NCBI GenBank assembly: GCA_009691925.1
Contig: SIAG01000050.1
Span: 1-15,112, forward strand
Direction of reading: 5' to 3'
Source of the DNA: Planctomycetaceae bacterium
GTDB lineage: Bacteria > Planctomycetota > Planctomycetia > Pirellulales > UBA1268
Length of the DNA: 15,112 bases
Part shown: positions 1-4,878 of the stretch, piece after piece
Numbering within the stretch: position 1 is the stretch's first letter
Layout of the letters: each line of letters begins with the position of its first letter
Notes under the pieces: model-generated
What the model saw: the letters and a program-made list of their open reading frames with translations, nothing else
Databases searched by the model: none
Told to the model about the DNA's origin: nothing
Translations under genes and position numbers: made by a program

Positions 1-148
1 GGCTTCAACAACTCCATTCTCGCCCTGGGGTCTTCTTGTTTGCGCTGAGTCGGCTGGCACGGCCGCCAGCCTGCAGCGCTAGCATTGATGTGCTGGCGTG
101 TGATGCGGTTGCCACAAAGGGACTTGCGGCTATCTTCGTGCCATTCGA

Positions 149-212
149 GCCAGCCACCAAATCTGGCGAAGAGCGATAAACGCCCGCCACCCATTCCGCC
201 CCCATTCGCTGG
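149..212. repeat. Dispersed 64-65 bp repeat, copy 1
   Basis: This 64-bp stretch matches 2358-2421 at 57 of 64 positions, and the first 31 bases are identical. In copy 2 the ends form an 8-bp inverted repeat (GCCAGCCA / TGGCTGGC); here the right end is degenerate. The arrangement is like a small REP or MITE-type element. It lies in the otherwise unassigned first 263 bases, where I recognise no gene; short open frames run into the repeat but match nothing I know. Confidence 0.75.
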
Positions 213-263
213 ACGATACCTTCTCCCGGCTCCGTTGCTCGTTTGCAAGCTGGAATCTTCGAC

Positions 264-527
264 ATGCGCCTGGCGACCAACAGCGACTCACCATCGGTGA
301 CCAATGACACCCGTTTCGACGACGGGGAGTGGGCGGCTTGGTATGCGCTCACGCCGCTGCAACGGCTCGAAGAAAGCAGCAAGCTGTGGGAGACCTACTT
401 GAAGCTGGGAGGTTCGCTTGACCCCGAGCCCGATTCTCAAAGTCCTTTCTTCGATCCAGCGGAATGGCGTGCGGGCGCTCTTGATGGGCGGCCAGGCCTG
501 CGTGTTGTACGGCGGGGCGGAGTTTAG
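264..527 (+). CDS. Small conserved-looking protein overlapping a nucleotidyltransferase gene
   Basis: An 87-residue protein of unknown function. It has a probable helix followed by an acidic, proline-rich segment (SLDPEPDSQSPFFDPAEW) and a basic tail ending DGRPGLRVVRRGGV. From memory, proteins with this DPEPD.QSPFFD segment and an RRGGV end recur in planctomycetes just ahead of nucleotidyltransferase-like genes; I cannot verify this here. The ATG at 264 is chosen; an in-frame TTG at 243 is the alternative, and neither has a strong ribosome site. Its last 110 bases overlap the next gene in another frame, so the two are probably translationally coupled. It could be an antitoxin or partner of that gene, which is inference only. 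Confidence 0.55.
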   Translation: MRLATNSDSPSVTNDTRFDDGEWAAWYALTPLQRLEESSKLWETYLKLGGSLDPEPDSQSPFFDPAEWRAGALDGRPGLRVVRRGGV

Positions 528-1170
528 CCGCGACACCGATCTCGTCATCGTTTCCGATGCCGCCAATCTCGACCGCCTCCGTGCGGCGGTGTTCGATCTC
601 GACGCCCATCCGATCGCGGTGCCCCCCTTCGAGCAGCGGTTTCTCGACGAGGGCCTCGCCATCCATTTCCGTTGCCGGGCGGCGGGTGTCGAGGGGATGC
701 GGCTCGACGTGATGAGCCGGATTCGCGGCCTGCCCGACTTCGAGCCGCTGTGGCTCCGTCGGACGACGATTGACACCGGAGAGCAGTCGATCGAAGTGCT
801 CTCCCTCCCCGATCTGGTGACAGCGAAGAAGACGCAACGCGACAAAGACTGGCCAATGATCACCCGGCTCGTGGAGGCCCACTGGACCCAAACCAGTCGC
901 CCCGCGTCGGATGCAGTGATCGATTTCTGGCTCCGGGAATTGCGGACGCCCGCGTACTTGACGCAGGTCGCCCGCGAGGACCCTGCCAGCTGCCGTCGCC
1001 TCGCCGAGCAGCGGCCCCTGCTCCTGACCGCCCTGACTGGCGACACAGCGGCGCTGGCCCGGCTCCTCCGCGAGGAGGAGGATCGGGAGCGGGAGGCTGA
1101 CCGCCAGTATTGGGCACCGCTGCGGCGGCGACTCGAAGCCTTGCGAAGAGAGCATCACGAGCGCCGCTGA
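418..1170 (+). CDS. Nucleotidyltransferase-fold protein (MNT/AbiEii-like)
   Basis: A 250-residue protein with the hallmarks of the polymerase-beta-type nucleotidyltransferase fold. A glycine pair (LLMGGQACVLYG, residues 21-32) is followed by an acidic pair in SRDTDLVI (Asp39 and Asp41), and a third possible acid is in MRLDVMS (Asp97). A lysine-rich segment with DKDW (about 133-148) resembles the conserved helix of AbiEii-type and related stand-alone nucleotidyltransferases. The C-terminal third is rich in Arg and Glu and probably helical. The only usable start is TTG at 418, because a TGA lies in frame at 400-402. That places the start inside the upstream small gene, with a 110-bp overlap. 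Known relatives transfer nucleotides to proteins or RNA and often act as toxins or antitoxins; the actual target is not visible. Confidence 0.7.
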   Translation: MTPSPILKVLSSIQRNGVRALLMGGQACVLYGGAEFSRDTDLVIVSDAANLDRLRAAVFDLDAHPIAVPPFEQRFLDEGLAIHFRCRAAGVEGMRLDVMSRIRGLPDFEPLWLRRTTIDTGEQSIEVLSLPDLVTAKKTQRDKDWPMITRLVEAHWTQTSRPASDAVIDFWLRELRTPAYLTQVAREDPASCRRLAEQRPLLLTALTGDTAALARLLREEEDREREADRQYWAPLRRRLEALRREHHERR

Positions 1171-1278
1171 GACATGTTCCCCGCCCGTGGGCAATTCCCG
1201 AAAAATTGACGCTTGGGTGTTCGCCTGGATACTTCTGCAGGACGTTGCCGTGCTCTTTCCGTTGAGAGTGCCTTCACC

Positions 1279-1560
1279 ATGGTCACGATTCCGCTTGCCG
1301 CTCCGGCCCGCCATCTGATTTCCGTTGAGGCGTTTCATCGGATGGGCGAGACGGGCATCCTCGGGCCCGCAGACCGGGTGGAACTGATCGATGGGGAGAT
1401 CATCGATAGGTCGCCGATTGGAGCCCTGCACGCCGCGATCGTCGATCTGCTCGCCAGGCACTTTGGTCGGAGTGCGCAAGCATCGGTCTTCATCCGCTCG
1501 GCACTTCTCCCCAATCTCCCGGGAAAGCACCGCTATACGCGCTCTATCGCAATCGCGGGT
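1279..1560 (+). pseudogene. Truncated Uma2-family (DUF820) endonuclease-like remnant
   Basis: From the ATG at 1279 the frame reads like the N-terminal part of a Uma2/DUF820 protein: HLISVEAF, then HRMGETGILGPADRVELIDG, then EIIDRSPIGALHAAIVDLLA. The match to the family fades after about residue 65. The expected catalytic core, with the EPDLAL-type motif, is absent. The frame then runs into the 3' end of the oppositely oriented vapC gene and reads only its antisense. A 13-bp tandem duplication lies at the junction. The gene therefore looks broken at its 3' side. The right boundary given is approximate. Confidence 0.6.
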
Positions 1561-1566
1561 GAGGTC

Positions 1567-1592
1567 GATCAATCGATCGGATCAATCGATCG
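1567..1592. repeat. 13-bp perfect tandem duplication
   Basis: The unit GATCAATCGATCG occurs twice in a row and is followed by a partial third copy (GATTGAT). It contains the stop codon of the vapC gene on the minus strand and marks the edge of the Uma2 remnant, so it may be a scar of the event that joined the two. Confidence 0.8.
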
Positions 1593-2016
1593 GATTGATG
1601 ACGTCAGCGAAGCCGGCGGTGCGGAAGTCGGCCTCGTTGCGGGTGTAGAACTCGGTCACCCCGTGGCTTTTGAGCGTGACGGCGAGGACGTGATCATACG
1701 TCCGCCGCCGCGGGAAGGAGGGGAGGGCGAGGCCCGCGCGGATCGCCGGCCAGGCCGGAAGCTGGTGGCAGCAGAACGAGAATCCTGACTTCTCGCGGAG
1801 AAAGGCCACGCGCTCAAGCGCCGCGCCGGCCGACAACGGCCTCGCAAATACCCGCGGATGCCGCAGGCCGACATACATTTCGAAGAGCACCTGATCGGCA
1901 AGGATCCAGTCGTGGGGAGAGGCAAGGGCCTCGTCGAGAAGCAGAAGCGCGGCCGGATGCTCGGAACAATCCTCGTTGGCTGCATAGAGGAGGATGTTCG
2001 TATCGAGGCTCTTCAT
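1582..2016 (-). CDS. vapC: VapC-type PIN-domain ribonuclease toxin
   Basis: A 144-residue PIN-domain protein, the toxin half of a type II toxin-antitoxin system. PIN toxins cleave RNA using a cluster of acidic residues that bind metal. The expected acids are present: Asp5 in SLDTNILLYAANED, Glu46 in VLFEMYVGLRH, Asp108 in TYDHVLAVT, and Asp130 in TRNEADF. The end, FADVINPID, is typical of the family. I chose ATG at 2016 because a GGGGAG sequence (2025-2030 on the plus strand) lies eight bases upstream. A GTG at 2025 that overlaps the antitoxin stop by four bases is the alternative. The antitoxin gene is directly upstream in the same operon. The gene looks full length and intact. Confidence 0.88.
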   Translation of the reverse strand: MKSLDTNILLYAANEDCSEHPAALLLLDEALASPHDWILADQVLFEMYVGLRHPRVFARPLSAGAALERVAFLREKSGFSFCCHQLPAWPAIRAGLALPSFPRRRTYDHVLAVTLKSHGVTEFYTRNEADFRTAGFADVINPID

Positions 2017-2021
2017 GGCGA

Positions 2022-2294
2022 TCACTCCCCAGCGCCATCACGCTCGCCCGCAGGCGTATCGTCGCCCTGGGGTTCGTGAAGCACTTCGCGGAGCCGGTCG
2101 GGGGCCACGAGCATGTCGCCGCCGTGGAAGGTAGGGAACCGGGCCGGCTTCGATGGCGGCAACACCGGACATTGCTCGAGCATCCGGTCGACCGCACGGC
2201 GAACCAGTTCGCTCACCGGGCGATCTTGCGCCAAGGCCACCGCCCGGAGCCGCTCCATGACCGGATCGGGGAAAAGAACCTGAATCTTTTGCAT
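2022..2294 (-). CDS. vapB: VapB-type ribbon-helix-helix antitoxin
   Basis: A 90-residue protein with an N-terminal ribbon-helix-helix pattern. The strand KIQVLFPDPVMERL is followed by helices carrying AQDRPVSELVRRAVDRML. Such proteins dimerise through the strand and bind palindromic operators. The C-terminal half (FPTFHGG to the end) would be the toxin-binding tail. Its TGA overlaps the alternative GTG start of vapC, so the pair is one operon. There is no ribosome site before the ATG, and a predicted promoter would start transcription at that ATG, so translation may be leaderless. The antitoxin probably represses its own promoter, because inverted repeats lie in it. Confidence 0.85.
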   Translation of the reverse strand: MQKIQVLFPDPVMERLRAVALAQDRPVSELVRRAVDRMLEQCPVLPPSKPARFPTFHGGDMLVAPDRLREVLHEPQGDDTPAGERDGAGE

Positions 2295-2329
2295 GGATCC
2301 ATGCTAGAGCCATGCTCTACTGGTCGCAA
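2291..2329 (-). promoter_or_regulatory. vapBC promoter with overlapping operator palindromes
   Basis: On the minus strand a -35-like TTGCGA (2324-2329) is separated by 17 bases from a -10-like TAGCAT (2301-2306). The ATG of vapB begins seven bases after the -10. A perfect 14-bp palindrome GCATGGATCCATGC covers 2291-2304 and includes the start codon. Next to it TAGAGC-CAT-GCTCTA (2305-2319) forms a second inverted repeat in the spacer. Tandem sites of this sort are what dimeric ribbon-helix-helix repressors bind. The promoter call is by consensus only. Confidence 0.55.
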
Positions 2330-2357
2330 GATTGAGGGGCGAAAAGGAAACAACTCT

Positions 2358-2422
2358 GCCAGCCACCAAATCTGGCGAAGAGCGATAAGCGCCCGCCATC
2401 CAAGCTGACCCCATTGGCTGGC
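2358..2422. repeat. Dispersed 65-bp repeat, copy 2, with 8-bp terminal inverted repeats
   Basis: The element is bounded by GCCAGCCA (2358-2365) and TGGCTGGC (2415-2422), a perfect 8-bp inverted repeat. Its first 64 bases match 149-212 at 57 of 64 positions. It sits upstream of the vapBC promoter and downstream of the PEP-CTERM gene terminator, and carries no gene of its own. Confidence 0.75.
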
Positions 2423-2446
2423 TGGGAGCCTCGAGGCCCCAGCAGG

Positions 2447-2483
2447 AAAAGCCGGGCCGGGCATCGTGAGATGCCCGGCCCGG
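2447..2483 (-). terminator. Rho-independent terminator of the PEP-CTERM gene
   Basis: A 14-bp perfect stem (2452-2465 with 2470-2483) with a four-base loop is followed on the minus strand by a short T run (TTTTCC). It lies about 35 bases after the stop codon of the minus-strand PEP-CTERM gene, as expected for an intrinsic terminator. The T run is short. Confidence 0.85.
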
Positions 2484-2517
2484 GTGCATCGTCTTCAACA
2501 AGAACGCCGTCGCCGGA

Positions 2518-3267
2518 TCAGGCGACCGCAGCCACAAGCAGCTTCCGGGCCCGCCGCTCGAGGATGCCAAGCGCCCCGACCACGAGCGCCAAAGCGCTAC
2601 CGAACGACGCCGGATCGATCTCCGGAACCGGAGCAGGAGGAGGCGGAAGCGACCCTTCTCCCAGCCAGATGCCGTCGAGGACGCCCACGGGAAAACCCGT
2701 CAAGGGAGAGCCAGTGAAGACGAACATCAGCAGCTGGCTCGCGGAGCTCGCCGTGAACGTCGTCGATCGCTGCGTCCAGCCGGTAAACCCACCGGAGGGG
2801 TTGTTGACGGTCGGCGAGGTGTAGATTCCGCTGCCAAAAGTCACATCCCAGAAGCCGCTCGTCGCTCCGGTGTACCCCGTCCGCTGTCCCAGCCCCTCGT
2901 AAAACGAGAGGGTGTACTCGTTCCCAGCAGTCAAACCGTTGATCGTCTGGGAGAGCTGCTGCAGACCCTCAACGCCACTCTGGGAGGTGGCCGCGAACAG
3001 ATTGCCGCCGTCGGGGCTGCCGGTCCCGGCCACCATGGAAAAGTCACCGCCGATCGGTGCAATGACCGTCGCAGTCGGACTCGTCATCACGAAACTATAG
3101 GTGCCAGCGAAACCCCACTGAGTGTTATTCTGATCGAGGACGGCCAGTGTCCACCCCGTCAGAGTCGTACTCAGGTAGGTCATTTTGTCGGCGCCGCTGC
3201 TCGTCTGCTCAAAGCCACCATTGGAGACGAGATTGACTGACGTCGCCTGGGCACCACCACAAACCAC
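2518..3267 (-). CDS. PEP-CTERM sorted exported protein, 5' end damaged
   Basis: A predicted cell-surface or exported protein of about 250 residues. The body starts NLVSNGGFEQ and continues with GGNLFAATS and LSQTINGLTAGNEYTLSFYEG, a jelly-roll pattern like DUF642 or galactose-binding-like domains. The C-terminus has VPEIDPAS, a hydrophobic helix and a basic ERRARK end, which is the planctomycete-type PEP-CTERM signal recognised by exosortase. A normal gene would begin with a signal peptide. Here only its probable tail (VCGGAQA, cleaved before TSVNL) remains, and the sequence then runs into a repeat at about 3265. Possible starts are GTG at 3267, or an ATG at 3387 that adds an Arg-rich unrelated extension. 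Neither supplies a signal peptide or a clear ribosome site, so the gene may be inactive although its terminator is intact. Confidence 0.7.
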   Translation of the reverse strand: MVCGGAQATSVNLVSNGGFEQTSSGADKMTYLSTTLTGWTLAVLDQNNTQWGFAGTYSFVMTSPTATVIAPIGGDFSMVAGTGSPDGGNLFAATSQSGVEGLQQLSQTINGLTAGNEYTLSFYEGLGQRTGYTGATSGFWDVTFGSGIYTSPTVNNPSGGFTGWTQRSTTFTASSASQLLMFVFTGSPLTGFPVGVLDGIWLGEGSLPPPPAPVPEIDPASFGSALALVVGALGILERRARKLLVAAVA

Positions 3268-3285
3268 CAAATTTGGGTGGCTGGT
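3265..3285. repeat. Short palindromic piece related to the 65-bp repeat
   Basis: The bases CACCAAATTTGGGTGGCTGG resemble the two ends of the 65-bp repeat (CACCAAATCTGG at the left, TGGCTGG at the right) joined without the middle. They form a near palindrome around AAATTT. The piece lies exactly where the signal-peptide coding of the PEP-CTERM gene is lost. Confidence 0.4.
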
Positions 3286-3426
3286 ACCGACTCTGCCTTG
3301 CCGTGGCGACCGAGAACCAGGAGATCGCCAACGAGGCCCGGCAGATCCTCGCCGACGCCGACCGCTGCCGCCCAGAGGCGCGACCACGCCACCGCCCGGT
3401 GCCCGATTCCCCGATCAACCGCCCTC
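3286..3426. other. Unassigned stretch between gene remnants
   Basis: A plus-strand frame here reads LAVATENQEIANEARQILAD, which looks protein-like but matches no family I recognise. It then degenerates into Arg/Pro-rich text. It is probably a fragment of a displaced gene; I see no promoter or RNA gene. Confidence 0.3.
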
Positions 3427-3474
3427 GTTCACGAGCCAGCCGGGATTTCGGCACACGCTGACTCCGGCACGCAG
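3427..3474. repeat. 48-bp dispersed repeat, copy B
   Basis: This stretch aligns without gaps to 4831-4878 at 40 of 48 positions. In both copies the minus strand encodes a similar peptide followed by TGA: CVPESACAEIPAGS here and CVPVSAWAETPTGS at the end of gcvP. It abuts the surviving 3' end of a vapC remnant. Confidence 0.7.
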
Positions 3475-3554
3475 GCGTCCGCTCCTTCGCCACGGCCAAC
3501 ATCCGCGACTTCCGCAGCTTCGGCTTCGAGAAGGTCTGGAATCCGCTCGCGTAG
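3474..3554 (+). pseudogene. C-terminal remnant of a second VapC-type PIN toxin
   Basis: The frame reads GVRSFATANIRDFRSFGFEK followed by VWNPLA and a TAG. This is the usual end of VapC-like PIN proteins: the ATAN..DF motif contributes the last acidic position, and the protein ends in FGF..VWNPL. Nothing recognisable as the rest of a PIN domain precedes it, and the sequence changes abruptly at the 48-bp repeat. It is a decayed 3' fragment with no independent start. Confidence 0.65.
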
Positions 3555-3639
3555 CGCGGGCAGGAGAACCCCCGGCGGCCAAGGTGCCGGCCATTCATTC
3601 CGGGCCCACTGGCAACCCGGGTTTGTTTTCCCGCCCGCC

Positions 3640-3661
3640 ATATCTCTGTTGCAACAGATAT
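3640..3661. promoter_or_regulatory. Palindromic operator candidate for the MarR-YceI operon
   Basis: A perfect 12-bp palindrome CTGTTGCAACAG (3646-3657) lies about 50 bases before the GTG of the MarR gene. The flanks ATAT..ATAT extend the symmetry, offset by two bases. A second GTTGC follows at 3663. MarR dimers usually bind such inverted repeats in their own promoter, so autoregulation is likely. I could not place a convincing -35/-10 pair. Confidence 0.5.
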
Positions 3662-3709
3662 CGTTGCCACGTAGACTTCCGCCTCCACCCCACCGGAGGC
3701 GTTTCGAAC

Positions 3710-4222
3710 GTGGCGAAGTCGGCCCTGCAGAAAGAGCTCGGGAAGAAGCAGCCGTTTGCCTGCCGCGAGCAGGAGGTCGCCTTGAACCTCCTCCGGACTG
3801 CCGACGTCCTCTCCCGGGAGGGGCACGCCCTGTTCGAGCGTTACGGTCTCTCCGCCCAGCAATTCAACGTCCTGCGGATCCTCCGCGGCCATCGCGACAC
3901 GGGGCTGCCGTGCCAAAGAATCGTCGCCGAGATGGTGACACAGACGCCCGACATCACCCGCCTTGTCGATCGCCTCGAGGCAGCGGGGCTGGTGCGGCGC
4001 GAGCGCACGGAGGCCGATCGCCGCCTCGTCCTCGTCCATGTTACTGCCGCCGGCCTCACCCTCCTCGCCCGGCTCGACGAGCCGATCCTCGCCCTTCACC
4101 GCGCCCAGATGGAGCATCTGTCGGCGGACGAGCTCACCGAGCTCAATCGCCTCCTCGTGAAGCTACGGCAGCCCGCAGAAAAGCCCGTCGCCGCCGTGAA
4201 GCACAAAGCCCGCTCGCTATGA
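3710..4222 (+). CDS. MarR-family transcriptional regulator
   Basis: A 170-residue regulator. The winged helix-turn-helix spans about residues 47-113: LSAQQFNVLRILRG, then MVTQTPDITRLVDRLEAAGL as the recognition region, and the wing RRERTEADRRLVLVHVTAAG. Helices before and after would form the dimer interface. MarR proteins are mostly repressors released by small phenolic or oxidising ligands; the ligand is unknown here. GTG at 3710 is chosen because GGAGG (3695-3699) lies ten bases upstream. The open frame extends further upstream but into repeat and remnant sequence. The yceI-like gene starts 37 bases downstream, so the two form an operon probably controlled by this protein. Cys18 and Cys68 could act as redox sensors, but this is speculative. 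Confidence 0.88.
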   Translation: MAKSALQKELGKKQPFACREQEVALNLLRTADVLSREGHALFERYGLSAQQFNVLRILRGHRDTGLPCQRIVAEMVTQTPDITRLVDRLEAAGLVRRERTEADRRLVLVHVTAAGLTLLARLDEPILALHRAQMEHLSADELTELNRLLVKLRQPAEKPVAAVKHKARSL

Positions 4223-4259
4223 GATTTGCCCAGACCAACGCATGAATAATGGAGTTTCC

Positions 4260-4799
4260 ATGCTGCTCAATCGAATCGTCGGCGCTGTCGTCGTTGCCTG
4301 TCTGCTCGGGAATCTCTCCCGAGCCGAGGAGGCCCGCTACCGTCTCACCGAGGCCAACACGAAGATCGAGTTCACCGGCACGAAGCCGGGGGGGAAGCAC
4401 GACGGCGGCTTCAAGCGAGTCAGCGGCTCGGTCGTGATCGCCGACGGCGCCGAGCCGCAGGTCGACGTCGAGATCGACTGTGGCTCGGTCTGGTCCGATA
4501 ATTTTCTCCTCACCTGGCACCTCAAGGGAGCCGACCTTCTCAACGTCAAGAAGCACCCCAGGGCCCGATTCAAGAGCACGTCGGTCGTGACCACCGACGA
4601 CGGAACTCGGATCGAGGGGAAGCTGACGTTCCTCGGCGTCACGAAGCCGGTCTCGGTCGATGCCACCCTCGACGCCGGCAAGACGCTCCGCCTCCGCGGC
4701 CGGGCCATCCTCGACCGCCGCGACTTCGGCATGACCTACGGCAAGGACAAGATTGCCGACCCTGTCGAGGTCCGTTTCGACGTCACCGCCGGGAAATAG
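4260..4799 (+). CDS. YceI-family secreted lipocalin-like protein
   Basis: A 179-residue YceI-like protein, a family of periplasmic beta-barrels that bind polyisoprenoid or other amphiphilic molecules. The N-terminal signal peptide MLLNRIVGAVVVACLLGNLS is probably cleaved after SRA (about residue 22). The mature part has family features: the opening YRLTEANTKIEFTGTKPGG, the central LKGADLLNVKKHPRARFKST, and the later KLTFLGVTKPVSVDATL and ILDRRDFGMTYGKDKI. ATG at 4260 is preferred over the in-frame ATG at 4242, since GGAG (4251-4254) serves the former and the latter has no ribosome site. It follows the MarR gene in the same operon. It converges with gcvP across a 33-base gap in which I see no clear terminator. 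Confidence 0.88.
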   Translation: MLLNRIVGAVVVACLLGNLSRAEEARYRLTEANTKIEFTGTKPGGKHDGGFKRVSGSVVIADGAEPQVDVEIDCGSVWSDNFLLTWHLKGADLLNVKKHPRARFKSTSVVTTDDGTRIEGKLTFLGVTKPVSVDATLDAGKTLRLRGRAILDRRDFGMTYGKDKIADPVEVRFDVTAGK

Positions 4800-4830
4800 T
4801 TCTTCCCGCTGGGGCGCCGCGGAAAGCTTT

Positions 4831-4878
4831 GTTCACGACCCCGTCGGCGTTTCCGCCCACGCTGACACCGGCACGCAG
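4831..4878. repeat. 48-bp dispersed repeat, copy A, at the gcvP 3' end
   Basis: Matches copy B at 3427-3474 at 40 of 48 positions without gaps. It encodes the last residues and stop of gcvP. Part of it can pair with itself on the minus strand (GTCAGCG with CGCCGAC, one wobble), like an imperfect REP hairpin. Confidence 0.7.

Noticed and set aside
1..48. A frame at the left edge reading GFNNSILALGSSCLR and stop, as the tail of an upstream gene
   Set aside because: It is only 15 residues with no recognisable family, so it cannot be supported from this window.
349..1572. Minus-strand open frame of 407 codons
   Set aside because: It is antisense to the nucleotidyltransferase and Uma2-like frames, and its text has no recognisable domain.
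3185..3709. A 175-codon N-terminal extension in frame with the MarR gene
   Set aside because: It crosses repeats, remnants and the operator palindrome. The GTG at 3710 has a good ribosome site and begins the family-like sequence.
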